From NCBI GenBank assembly GCA_039707655.1, contig CM077667.1:61781628-61845627 (forward strand): a stretch of 64,000 bases of DNA, read 5' to 3'. This document shows, in pieces, positions 1 to 11,398 of the stretch. The stretch is from Elymus sibiricus. Taxonomy: Eukaryota > Streptophyta > Magnoliopsida > Poales > Poaceae. The notes under the pieces are model-generated. The model worked only from the letters and a program-made list of their open reading frames with translations, was not told the origin of the DNA and did no database searches. The position numbers were made by a program, and so were the translations under genes. The stretch's first letter is position 1. Every line of letters begins with the position of its first letter.

Positions 1-2897
1 AACCAAAGGCACTGACCACTAGGTCCCGCTCTGACTAATTAGGTAATTAGGTTTAACTAAACACTGTTAGTTGCCTGTGTCACTAACCACTGGGCCCCAC
101 TGGGTCCAGTTGACTAGTCCACCTGCTGACTGGGCAGTGCCCAGGCTATGACATGTGGGACCCCTGGGCCCCTTTGACCAGTCAAAGTCTCCAGTTGACT
201 GCTGACTGGGCAGTCAACTGGGACCCACTGTCAGCCTCTGTTTCACATATCTGGGTACACTTCTGTGTACCCATAGCATTTAATATTTAATATAATTTCG
301 AATTAAATTAATTCTGGAAAATTCAGAAAATGTTTTATACTTAGAAAAATCATATCTTTTAAACCGTAACTCCAATGAAAATAATTTATATATGAAAGTT
401 GATCAGAAAAATACCACGAATCCAAATATGCCATCCATTCATCTGTCACGTGCCTCTAGCTATCTGAACATGCAACTTTTTGCATTTTTCGGATAGATGA
501 ATAGTGCATAACTACCGACTATTAATTCCAACTTTAACCCTAAAATAGCTAAAATGGTTTAGACATGATTTTAGGCAACCCTGCACTGCATCCTAGCTGT
601 CCCATACCCCGAACACCGCAAACCTGGAGCATTCTCCCTCCGGTCATCTGTCCGACATTTGTCCGGAACCGGGAAAACCTTCCCGATGGGTTCCCCCTTA
701 TCAGTATCGAGTAACACTGCGTTAGGCCATACCCGGCACTGCCTATTGTCATGTCATACTTTGTGTAGCATTGTTTGCTTTATATTTATTGTTTATTCCC
801 CCCCCTCTTCTTACCGGTAGACCCCGAGGCTGACGCTGCTGCTGAGTACGACTACGCCCCTGACGATCCAGCCTTTTTGCAGCAGAGCAGCAAGGCAAGC
901 AAAACCCCCTTGAGCATTTCGATATCACCCATCTCTCTCCCTCTTATGCTTGCATTAGATTTTGCTACTGTATTAGTTAGCTCCTATTCTGATGCATAGC
1001 CTGCTTTTGATGAACTGTTACTATACATGCAATCATACCAACTGCTTAGTATAGGTTGGGCAATGAATCCCCAGTGACCCCTTAGTCCCAGTTGCCCCTG
1101 CTTGTTCATCGACGACTCGTCGACTCGAAGACCCGAAGACTCGGTTAACTGACCGACGAGCCAGACCCCTCACATCACCGCACACCCCTTAAGTATGGCA
1201 CTGCAGAGCTACTATCGAGTGTCGAGGGTGATACCTCACTTAGCACTTCCGATGTTAATTCTGTAGCGTAGCTAATCGATCGTGGGTATCGAGGGTGATT
1301 CCTCCTTCCCATTTATCGATAGCGACTCTTGCCATACACATACCTCTAGTGGGATCCATCGAGGGTGATTCCTCGGATCCCCACTTGGTGTATAGACACA
1401 CAGTTACTTGGACTTGACATTTGATTCATGTGAAAGACGGGACTGGAGGGACAGGCGGTACCACCCTGGTTGAGGTGGACCTGAGTTCCCGACAGTTCTG
1501 AGACGGGTCGGCCCCAAGGGTACCCGTGTGAGAAAGATTTGGTGGGATGCGCCGTAAGGTATCCGAAGATTTGGTGGGATGCGCCGCAAGGCATACGGAG
1601 ACTTGGTGGGGTGCGCCGTAAGGCACCCGAGTGTTATTGATCACTAATAAAATTGCTAAGGGTTGGGTACTTGATCTGAGTTAGGTCGTTGGCCTTATAC
1701 GCACTAACCACCACGCGGGGTAATCAGTATGGGCTGCTTGGCGGCGTACATTCTCCCGAAAGCTCTTCAGATGCCACATTTTTCGACTCGCGCCCGGGTG
1801 GTCTGGAACGCAGGGACCCTGATGGAGGGCGTGCTAGGACTGGTCCCGGCCGATAGCGTAACGTGCAGGATGGCGAGGGCGATGGCCCAAGACCCCGAGC
1901 CATTAGGATGTAGACCGGCGTGCTGGCCTCTCTGTTGAGCCTAGGTAGGACTACGTCGTGTCGATCTGCCGAGGCCGGGTATGACCAGAAAATTGTATCC
2001 GGCCGGAGCTTATCGAGCGTGTTGGGGAATGTGGTGCACCACTGCAGGGAAGTAAACTATTCGAATAGCCGTGTCCACGGTAACTGGACGACCTGGAAAT
2101 GTGCCTTGACCTTATACAACTATAATTGTAATTTAATTTAAATGAATTGTGGCTCCGGGATTGCTTCCTCGCAGGGGAGTCGAGGAAGGATCTCTGGGCG
2201 TGTTACTTAATAAAATTTGCTACAACAATATGACTATATATGAGCTGCAGGTCTACTCTCTTCTAATGCTGCAAGATGCTGAAGATGCTAGTCTTCGATA
2301 GGACTAGGCCTTCTCCCTATTCTTGCTTTCTGCAGTCAGTCCAGATATAACCCCTTCATTGATAACGATGCATAGATAGCATAGATCTGATGTAAGTCTT
2401 GCGAGTACTTTGGATGAGTACTCACCGTTGCTTTGCTCCCCTTTTCCCCTTGATCCGATGCCGCGACCAGACGATGGAGCCCAGGAGACGCAGGATCCAG
2501 CTTATCCGGTGGACGACTACAGCTACCCCGACGGAGGCCACTACTACCAGGTTGGAGCCTACTACGACGTAGACTTCTCCGATGTCCAGGAGTAGTTAGG
2601 AGGTTCCCAGGCAGGAGGCCTCGCCTCTTTCAATCCGCTGCTTATGTTTGTGCTAGCCTTCTTAAGGCAAAACTTGTCTAACTTATGTCTGTACTCAGAT
2701 ATTTTTTGCTTTTGCTGACTCGTGTTTGCGTCGAGCTTTGTATTCGAGCCCTCGAGGCCCCTGGCTTGTAATATGAAGCTGTATGACCTTTATATTTGTG
2801 TCTTTTGTCATGTTGTGGTATCAATCAGTGAGTCCCTAATCTTGGTCGTACGCACTGTGTGTATGATTAGCGTACGGACGAGAATGGGGGTGTCACA
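1..2897 (+). mobile_element. Long-LTR retrotransposon fragment, right end
   Basis: The stretch ends in GGGGGTGTCACA at 2897, a normal LTR terminus (…CA), and the sequence changes character right after it. It is mosaic and non-coding: blocks rich in TGACTGGGCAGT near 100-240, three copies of a TCGAGGGTGAT.CCTC motif (about 1216, 1289, 1358), a 32-bp triple repeat, and two short acidic open stretches (about 819-900 and 2458-2595) without recognised domains. The left end lies outside the window, so I cannot show the paired LTR or the target duplication. It could be one long LTR or LTR plus internal sequence. It resembles long-LTR, non-autonomous Triticeae gypsy elements; the family is not assigned. 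Confidence 0.6.
1535..1631 (+). repeat. 32-bp minisatellite, three copies
   Basis: Three head-to-tail copies start at 1535, 1567 and 1599, each with AGA.TTGGTGGG.TGCGCCG followed by TAAGG or CAAGG. Spacing is exactly 32 bp and the copies differ by a few bases. It lies inside the long-LTR fragment and is most likely a feature of that family. Confidence 0.85.
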
Positions 2898-3166
2898 GCC
2901 CCGTCTACTCGCGTCCAGGCAGGTTCCGACCGTGGTCACCCTCGTACGTCATTCGGCGGTGTCGGAGCGGTGTCGGAGCCAAGATTGTCGACCCGGATGA
3001 GGATGCAATGGGTGATGGTGAAGCTGGTGTTGTGGTTAACCAGGACGGCGCGGCGGCAGGTGCTGGGCAAGACGGCACATCAGCTGGAGTTCGTCCTGGG
3101 ACTGACCAGGACGCCGCGGCTGCAAGTGTTGGGCATGTCGCCGAGAAGACCAACAAGCAGTACTAG
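2898..3166 (+). pseudogene. C-terminal coding exon of unknown gene in CACTA-4
   Basis: A frame is open from the LTR border to a TAG at 3164-3166. The C-terminal half is rich in Ala, Gly, Asp, Gln and Val and contains a loose duplication (two Gln-Asp-Gly/Ala-Ala segments). No domain is recognised. The 5' part would lie to the left of the inserted retrotransposon, outside the window, so this may be the last exon of a gene belonging to, or captured by, CACTA-4. Base composition is far more GC-rich than the intron-like DNA that follows. Coding status is uncertain. Confidence 0.3.
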
Positions 3167-4457
3167 CTCTGTAAGTTTGGCTTCATGCAAATCTTGTCAA
3201 TTACTATGGCTTTTAGTTACTGGCGGTCAAGTTAATGCAAGTCCTAGTGGTAATGTAGAGGAACATCTAAGTATGGCTGTGTATCCTTATAATTTCAAGT
3301 ATGAACAATCTGTGGTGGTTAAATGACAGACATGGCTATGGATGATCTGTTGCATAAATAAGGTGTTTTCTTGATGAATGAGTCCTAGTCTCTAAAGCGG
3401 TGATTATATTTTCTGTCTCTAGCTATTTCGAGTCATCAGATGATGGACTTCTAGATTATCAATTTTGTTGAATAGATTTGGCATGACAATTACTTTGACT
3501 ATTGCAAGCGAAGTTTCTGAAAAAACTATGCATTTCAATACTATAGTTTTTTATGCCGATGACAACAATGAATTTAGTACTGCCGCTGCTGCTTAGGAGT
3601 AGTATGGCTCCCTGGACTGCGTGTGCGGCGGGTTGGGTTGGCACAAACGGTGGTCAGGGGGCCTGGCCGCTGGGGCGCGCTTCGCGGCCTGCCTCGTCCT
3701 GATTTGCCGCGACGACGGCAAACAAGTGCATGGTGTTCGCGCGCTCTGGGAGATTTCGGAGCTTGCTTGCTAGCCATTTCTAGGTGTAGAAGTTTCAATT
3801 TTGAAATATGCTCGACTTCACCAGTTCGCTGATTCTTCTCACCGATATGGATGAAGGGAATATGCTGGGGTGCGATTCGCGGCCTGCCCCGTCCTGATTT
3901 GCCACAGAGACGCGGAGCAGGTGCATGTTGTTTGTAAGTTAAAATGATGCCCAGGGTTCAGGCCATGTGTGATTTCTCTTGACATAGGTCCTCCTCCCAT
4001 GCTATCTCTCTTTGTTGAATAGATAGGTTCAGTTTTCTTTTGTTCTATTTCTAGTTTAAGCATAAGCAGGTTCTTGTAAGTGTCTATGCATGTGGCTCAT
4101 GAGTCGGAATATCTATCTAATCTAATTAGGGACTGCAGACCTGCTATGTCATGTGCAAACTTGCTTGCATTCAGTTCAGAAAATTTCTGAATTCTCTGAT
4201 GTTTGCTTTCACTCAATGATTGTGGTAGTCAAATTAGATGCCTCCTCTGCTGCAATTCACTCGTCTCCCTGTCATGGTTTGTCTTGAATTTTGGTAGTGT
4301 GACAAACACATTAATAAATCAAAATAACTTTGACATATTTGCTCTATTATCTTGCATTGTATTGGTACTTGTGATTGCCCTGTACAAATATATCTCAATT
4401 CAACTATCATTGATCCTTGTGTATTGTCTTAACCTTTTGGTTGCATGATACTTCTAC

Positions 4458-5619
4458 ATGGATGAGTATCTTCAACGACACTATGCGGACCGGATCTTCT
4501 TCAACTACAACCCATCCACCATATCGACGCAAAGTCAGGTATCTACTCCTTGTCTTCTCGAACAGATATGGATCTATGCATTTGTTAAGTTTTTTTGGCA
4601 CACGCTATGGCCTAAAAGTTTTGGTTCTTTCGATTTTCGTTCATACATGAGTACAGTTTCTTATTGCCTTATGTCAAGGGATCCACTTATCAGAAGTCAG
4701 TACTTAATGTGTGGATGGTTGTGCTGTTTTGCAGGTTGTTGGCACCAAGGTGTTTGAGATGGTCTTCCTGTTGGAGCATGAGGAAGAGGAAGTGAAGTCT
4801 TTGATTTGTCCACCGAGGAAGAGGAAGCGTGAAGTCTTTGATCTGTCCAGAGGGTAAGTCCTTGGTCTGTCCCACTCTTCCTTTGCTATGTGATGGTGAC
4901 CTCCATGTGTTATCTGGACACTTTGGTTCATATACTATTCTTGTGATTTTCCAATGCTATGTCAAGAAATGAATCTGTAATAACCTTTAATGAATTCAAT
5001 ATATGATCGTGATGAGAATGAATGAATGAATGATATCATACCAACTTGTTTTTGTCCTTGATCAGTATCATTTGTGGTAGCTCCTAGGCAACATGTGCCT
5101 TTTCTTGCTCCGAGTTCCTAAGTATGGTGTTGTACTTTTGTTAACTAGACAGACACATTTTTAAATTTGGTGAACATTAGTAGCTAACTTTGTTGTGCTT
5201 GATTGATGTCCTGCTAGCTGCTACTGTTAATTGTTACTGCCATGATATTGGCACTGCTTTGAATATGTTTTGTGCCTTAATTCTAGTAGTATTTGCTATC
5301 AAAAACATGATTGTATTGTGAGCCATCAAGTTCTTGGAGTCTTCTTAGAGCTTGCTGGTATTTAATTTTTTCCACCAATATAATATTTGCTAATATTTAC
5401 TCATGGTTGCTACTGTTATCTCGGCCCTCATGCTTCAGGATCCACTCCTAGCTGCTTGTGTATTTCTTTATTATTCCGTTCAAATATTTTCCTAGCTGTT
5501 GTATGTTGGAGGATATTGCTTTCATTCTGAATAGACAGCCATGATAATGATCATTTACTGTCTTTTGTAGGAGCTCTAGGCTCAAGAAGTTGGAAAAAGG
5601 GAACGCTTCATCTTTGTAG
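4458..5619 (+). CDS. Unknown three-exon gene in CACTA-4 (82 aa)
   Basis: Three exons with good splice sites keep one frame: 4458-4538 (donor CAG|GTATCT), 4735-4853 (acceptor TTTTGCAG, donor AGG|GTAAGT) and 5571-5619 (acceptor TTTTGTAG, ending in TAG). The product would be about 82 aa. It has an acidic patch HEEEEE-like, a basic cluster PPRKRKRE that could act as a nuclear localisation signal, and an internal near-duplication around EVKSL / EVFDL. I do not recognise the family. Its position just before the CACTA right end and the same strand suggest a transposon-encoded accessory gene or the tail of a captured gene. Phase-consistent splicing is the main support; the start codon could lie in an earlier exon. 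Confidence 0.35.
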
Positions 5620-6296
5620 CTAATTATATGTTCCTGGGTGATTACAAATATGGAATGGTTGTTCTATACTTCATAGCAACACTTTTGTAGCTGTTCTAAA
5701 TTCCTGGATGATGTGGACTATGGCATGATTGTAATATATATAATGTACTCATTTTGGTCGTCATTTGTGAAATTTTTTGTGATTGGGGCTCTGCTGAACG
5801 AAATATTGATTATTTATTGCTGATACTTTATTGTGGATACGTCGAAAATGAAACAAATACTATTTGGGCCCTAAAAAGGCCACAAATCAAACAATTCAGG
5901 AAAAATTGAACAAAATTACCAGTAGACACCGAACTGGGCCTGGCCCATGTAGCTGACCAAAATTATAGGAAAAAATGTATAAAAAGGCTGAATTTGTTGG
6001 GCTTGGCCCATATAGACACCGAACTGGACCGGGCTGATTCTAATCAACGACCTTTTCATTTGGTCGCAATTTTGCCACGTCAGCTTGCCACGTCGGATCC
6101 GACGTGGTGTGGGCAGATTGCCAACGACCAAAACAATTGGTCGTAGAACCAACGACCTTTTGTTTTGGTCGTTACATTCTACTACCAGTTTCATTCTATG
6201 ACCTTTTGTTTTGGTCACAAAAAGGTCACAAGTGAAAAACAACGACCATTCAGTGACCAATATTGATGGTCACAAGTTGATATATTTCTTGTAGTG

Positions 6297-7078
6297 GAAG
6301 CACGTGTGCCCTCCCGGCTACGGCGCGTGTGGCGGCCGGGGGAGGCGAGTCGGCGTTCCTCTGCATGGACTGCGACGATGGGTGCGAGGGCGTGGTGCGG
6401 GTGCCCGTGGCGGGGTTCGTGGGCTGCCCCGCGGTAGCCGAGCTCGCCGTGTCGTGGGGCGGCGACCTCCTCCCTGGCGGCGGTGGCGCTACCACGTTCG
6501 TTTGCGGCCTCGGCAGCAGCGGAGACCAAGAGGATGAGGATGTCTTCTTCTTCTCGTCAGGCGGCGGTGGCTGTCTTGGCAGGCGGCGGTGGTTGTCTCG
6601 GCAGGGGTACTCGGATCTGAGCCGTGGAGGAGGGTGTCGCTGCTAGCGCTGCGGCGAAGCTGCGATGCCGCGACGAGGAGGTGGCGGCGGCGCCGAGCTT
6701 GTCCCGGACCTGTGCCGGCGAGGCGACGCGTGGGAGGCAGCGTGCCGGGAGAGGCGTTCTACGCGGGCGTGGGAGTCGGTGACAGGAGAGAAGGAGAAGA
6801 GAAGAGAAGAGAGAGCAGCATGTGGGTGGGTCCCGGAGGAAAAGTGAGGTGAGAGAGAGTGGGAGGCTGACGCTGAGCCAAATGACATGCAAAACAGTCC
6901 CTCTCCTCCCCCAGCTGCACCCCCCAAGGATCCTGGGTTTGGGGTGGGTTCGCCGGTTGAAATTTTGACCATATCCGACGCTAATCGAGCTCGTGGGGGC
7001 ACGAGTGGGAACTTTTTTTTCCGTCGGCTCAAAAAAAGTGCTCTGGAGGCCTTCGTAGGGGGAGGGGTGAAGATGCTC
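6297..7078. mobile_element. Right part of a TIR element interrupted by CACTA-4
   Basis: Read on the minus strand from 7078 the sequence begins GAGCATCTTCACCCC, preceded by TTA (TAA at 7079-7081 on the plus strand). This is the same kind of end as those of the Harbinger-like elements at 25903 and 29798 (G.GC.T.T...). The stretch is GC-rich with purine-rich microrepeats at 6785-6860. CACTA-4 ends at 6296, so this element was probably its target; its left part would be beyond the window. Several overlapping open frames (for example an ATG frame at 6329) contain CMDCDDGCEG but match no family I know and are not annotated as a gene. Confidence 0.4.
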
Positions 7079-8949
7079 TAACAATCCCTTTAATGTTTTT
7101 AATGCTCTAACATCTCTCCAGCGGCCAGGTTGTGGTCAAGCTAATTGCTGGGTCGGGGGCTGCTATGCCCCGTTTATAGCTGGGGCAAGTTCCCGAATCA
7201 CCCATGAGGGTCTTAATGTGCTGCATCATGCGGCCTATTGACAAAATATTTTTCCAGAAATTATTTTCAAATATATAGCATGATAGAATTTAAAAAATAA
7301 GGTCTGTTAGTAAATTAGTCGCATATGCACGTAGCTCTTTATGTATTTTTAAATGTTCATGTACTTTCAAATAATATCCAAACATTTTTTTTATCTAATA
7401 TATAAAATGACCATGCATTGATAAAAATGTTCGTATACTCTTAAAAGGTGTTGAATCATTTTTTAAACGGTTTTTTATTTCTTTAAAGTGTTCAAGCATT
7501 AAAAACATTTGAGTAATTCAAAAGGTGTTCGCAACTTCGCATACAAAAAATACTGGAATCTATAAAGTGTTCACATTTTGATACGAAATATGTATTTACA
7601 TTGAAAAAAATATCATTTCATTCTATAAGTGTGCACCCATTTAGAAATTAGTTTGCGTATTTACAAAAAAATATTAAAATTTCTTCTTACAAATAAACAA
7701 AGAAAAGTAAAAGAAAAAAAAAGAAAATTTTAAATAGAAGCAGGGAAAAGGAATGAAAACATAAAATAAAGCTTACAATAAATAAAATGCAAAACAAAAA
7801 ATCGAATAAATAAAAGGGGAAACCAGAAAATACTTATGTAAGTAGAAAACCATAAAAATAAAAACAGGAAAAAACTGAAAACAACTAAACTGAAAACCGG
7901 GAAGAAATAGTCGGCAAAACCAAACAAACAGGGGGCAAATCCTATTTGACACTCAGTGTATTGGCGGACCCATTTAGCACAAGTGAACAAGGCGACACTT
8001 CGCACGGACCGGGGGCATAGAAGGTTTATGAACATATTTTCTTCATTCTCTCGTTTTCTTTACTGGTTATTCTATTTTTACTTTTTGTTTCTTGATTTTT
8101 TTTATTATTTTCATAAAAAAATAAATTCCTTGTTCGCATTTTCAAGCTTCCCGCTACAATACACGTGTGCTACAGTACCTGCCGATGGGTCGGCCCAGTT
8201 GGGCTACCTATGTGTGTCGCGTGCCTATTGGACGAAACGAGTCTCCAATAGGAGCTATCTCCCCAAACAAGGTGCATGTAGGGTGAAATTGTGCTTCAGC
8301 TCATGACAGCTCCCAGTGGGTATTTCCACACTATATATGGCTTTAGCTTCTAAAATAAAATAAAATATATTGCAATTGGACTTGCTCGCTCCCTCTCCTT
8401 TCTCGTTTCTCTGTTTTTTCTCTCAAAACCAGAAGTAGTGCATGGTCCAAATGGAGACAACAACAATAATGAATACATCCAGGCGCCCATTTATTTTTAC
8501 TTGTACTCGAACCGCCATCAATTACTCCCTTCATCGCCCTAGCTTTTTGCCCATAACCTATCTTGAATGTCGCTGTTGATACGTCCCTACCGATTCATGA
8601 TCTTGCGACGCCTCATCCTCTCATGCCCATTTCCGGTGATGTTCGTTCCCCTATTCTCGATACAATGTGGGACAATGATATTAGAGAAGGAGAATAAATT
8701 TGTGAGAAGACTATACAAAAAGGATACAGACAAATTGTCGGTATGTCGGTTGTGCACCCTAACTTTTTTGCCATTCAGCTATTGGCCCTTCAGTTATCTT
8801 GTACGTTGTAGGTGATATGCTGCTACATATATGCATGATATGTCATCGCCTCCTCCTCTCATGGCTGTTACAGGTGATGTTCACTCTCGTACACTGCCCG
8901 CCAACCTTGAGTGGGATCTAGCGTGGGATCTCTACTCCTAATGGAGCAA
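7079..8949. other. Gene-free, AT-rich intergenic DNA
   Basis: Nothing coding is supported. From 7240 to 8130 the DNA is strongly AT-rich with long A and T runs (for example 7680-7760), which produces spurious open frames on both strands. Around 8150-8330 there is a GC-richer block with CACGTGTGCTACAGTACC that looks like transposon-derived filler. No terminal repeats or splice-consistent exons were found. Confidence 0.5.
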
Positions 8950-9225
8950 ACGATCGAACTTTCCATATAAAAGAAAAAAATCAATCCTCCACACAAACCA
9001 ATCTGTACTTTTTTCATATAAAAGAAAGATTCAATCGTCCAGCACAAACAGATTGATACTTTCCATATAAAAGAAAACATAACCAGATTCAATCGTCCAA
9101 CACAAACCAATTGGTACTTTCCATATAAAATAAAACATAAATCATCCAACACAAAGTAATTGATACTTTCCATACAAAGCAAACCAATCGATACTTTCCA
9201 TATACTTTCCAGTTTCCATACAAAG
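8950..9225 (+). repeat. Degenerate minisatellite, about 50-60 bp units
   Basis: Five to six degraded units share ACTTTCCATATAAAAGAAA followed by TCAAT.GTCC..CACAAACCA. Unit starts are near 8955, 9006, 9057, 9116, 9164 and 9192, so spacing is about 51, 51, 59, 48 and 28 bp. Frames read through it on the minus strand only because the repeat lacks stops. Confidence 0.75.
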
Positions 9226-11287
9226 TAGACGCCGCGGCGAGCGACGACGAGCGACGCCGTAGGAATCAGTCAAGCGATGAGCGATGAGCGACGCCGCGGC
9301 TGAAGCCCAGTCCAGGAGGCGATCGAGCAAGCAGTTATACATGGATCGATCGATACATGTGTGATTGCGTTCACCTCTTCCTCTGCTCGCTCACCGAGCG
9401 TCCTCTACATGCCCTCCCTTGGCACTCGACAACTCGTAGACTCTACAGTCTTGCCGCCACACAGGCGGTGCAGCTAATCCTATATGGGGTTAGGAAGGAC
9501 AAATCTGCTGGTGCCGAACCCGGATACTGTCACCATCCTTCATCAAGGTACGACACCGACCAAACCACGCAGTAGCTCGGCCTAGCCAAGTTTGTTTTTC
9601 TTTACTTTGTGTTCGAATGCCCCATATCCATGGTTGTGTTTGACTCTACGTTGAGGTACGACACCAACCAAACTCAATCACTTCAACCTGAACAAGGCAT
9701 GCACGCTGATCTCGACGAATCCAGTGACGGCGGATACAAGTATCAGGCTGAAGAGCACGACGAGAGACACCGGCGAGCATGGCTACCAGGACGAGGCCGG
9801 AGAGGCCACCAGCACGGCGGCGGAACTATATCCTTATTTTTATCTTACAGGTTTATACTTTCCTGGCTGAAAAGGGTCATTGTCATTTAATCAAGAGAGT
9901 GTTAGTTGTTGCCCAAGACACTTCCCTCTCACTGGAGGAATGAACTAATAGTTGTTTGCCTCAAACATATTCATGATCAGTGCAGAAAAAAATTCCATCA
10001 TCTTACAAAATTTCAGAACTATCCTTGCAGAGAAAATCATTCATTCACTTTTAGCAATATCGATTATATTATGGCACGGCAAATGCTCTCTCATTTTCCA
10101 TACATTGGAATCTTTTACCGCTGCATTGCTATCAGCACAATCTGTGACATATAACGATGATTTGATGTATTAACGACGTAATCATCTTTTGATTTAATTC
10201 ATTTTGGTTTTGTCCTTATCAAGATAAGTGAATATGTAGAATAAATATGGTCTTTTCATCAGGATAACAGGTATGATTGCTAATTTTCTTGTCAAAGACA
10301 TTCTATTCTATGTGTATTTGATGCTTAATTACAAGCTAATTTAGGTGATGCCAAGAGAGATTAGAGTATAGTTCTTCAAGGACTATCCCTTTGTTTGAGG
10401 AGAAGGTATTTAAGTTCATAAGATTGTTATTACCTTCAACGTTAGTTGGAGCGAAGACAGTTTTCATATATATTACATACTTTTGGTACTTTTTGTAAAC
10501 TGCAGTATCCAAAAGCTATGGTCTTTTTGCTGTTTCTAAAAAATAGGCCCGGACCTCTTTTTTCTAAACGGAACAGAGAGAAAAAGATGCTAAAAATGAA
10601 ATGATAGGCACAGGTTTTGGTACAGTTTTTGTTAGTGGGATTTGTAGCACACTCTTGTCGATACTGGCTTCAGAGAAATCAAACAGTTCAGGCTTAGTTT
10701 GGTCACACCGTTTTCAAAAAACCGTGGTAATTGAAAACGAAGGTATTCTGATGCGTGGGCAAGGAATACTTCAGTTTCTTAAAATGATAATTTTTCTCAG
10801 TTTTAGCAAAACTGTCCATGTGTTTGGCCGATGTATTTTTACTATAGTTTTGACGATAGTTACGGCAGTTGAAAGTTGAAACTAGCTCAGCTACACGTCA
10901 AGACTAATTAGCGTCTATCAATCCTCACCTAAATGCTAGGATCTGTAGCAGACTGACTAATAATTTTCCTGTCTATCAACTATTAACAAATCGATCTCCT
11001 GGCTTTAAATGGCTCAATTAATTTATCCAGAAGGCACACGATTGATCAAGATCGTGTCGCAACTTATGTTCATTAAATCAACCGCATGCATCTGATCCTA
11101 TCTGACGTAGACAGCAATCTCAACTGCGTCTCAATACTCTAAAATATCCTGGTATGTCAAAAGTGTGGTATCATGTACCTACGGCCAAAAATATTGTTGT
11201 TTTGCAATACTTTGAGTTTTGTATTACTTTGCTACCAAACACAATATAGGGAAAGGGATGGCACATCGCTCTCAGGTAGGCAGGCTA
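9226..11287. other. Gene-free intergenic DNA
   Basis: The left end (9226-9330) is a GC-rich patch of GACGAGCGACGCCG-type microrepeats. The duplicated phrase GGTACGACACC.ACCAAAC.. appears at 9547 and 9655. At about 10692-11240 there may be a Tourist-like MITE: TTAGTTTGGTCACACC on one side and TGCTACCAAACAC on the other, but the ends are too degraded to call. No gene is supported. Confidence 0.4.
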
Positions 11288-11398
11288 GGGGATTGGGGGA
11301 TCGATGTTCTCACCAACGATGGGAGGCTTGGCCGCGACGACGTCCAGCGGGTCGAAGTTGACTCCCTCGCGGTTGGTGGGCACTCTGCACATGATCAT
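11288..11398 (-). pseudogene. O-methyltransferase pseudogene, distal half
   Basis: Read on the minus strand from 11398, the frame contains RVPTNREGVNFDPLDVVAA followed by KPPIVG. This matches the substrate- and SAM-binding region of plant caffeate/flavonoid-type O-methyltransferases (…REGVNFDLPDVVA.APPI.G). The frame runs to a GTGAGA sequence near 11327 that could be a splice donor and hits TAG at 11287-11285. It continues the gene from 21457-21755; the Athila element sits exactly between the two halves with duplication ATCAT. Residues expected as Leu-Pro are swapped (Pro-Leu), in keeping with decay. No later catalytic domain was found to the left, so the gene is truncated as well as split. 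Confidence 0.75.

Larger units (their letters stand above)
2898..6296 (+). mobile_element. CACTA-4: right-hand part of a CACTA transposon
   Basis: The right end is ATATTTCTTGTAGTG at 6282-6296, the inverse of CACTACAAGAAATAT, the standard CACTA terminus. About 450 bp before it hold the usual subterminal repeats (GACCAAT, TTGGTCGTAG, GGTCAC in both orientations). The same terminal block, including GCCACGTCGGATCCGACGTGG, recurs at the right end of CACTA-1 (about 44200-44614), so both belong to one family. No matching left end exists in the window. The likeliest reading is that the retrotransposon at 1-2897 inserted into this element and the left end lies beyond the window. It carries a short spliced gene but no visible transposase. 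Confidence 0.7.

Noticed and set aside
1535..1631. Regular direct repeats as a CRISPR-like array
   Set aside because: The context is plant nuclear DNA; the repeats are contiguous with no unique spacers.
7730..8306. Phe/Leu-rich frames resembling membrane proteins
   Set aside because: Caused by long A/T runs on AT-rich DNA; no conserved features.
10692..11240. Possible Tourist-like MITE
   Set aside because: TTAGTTTGGTCACACC and TGCTACCAAACAC are suggestive, but the inverted repeats are short and no clear target duplication is visible.
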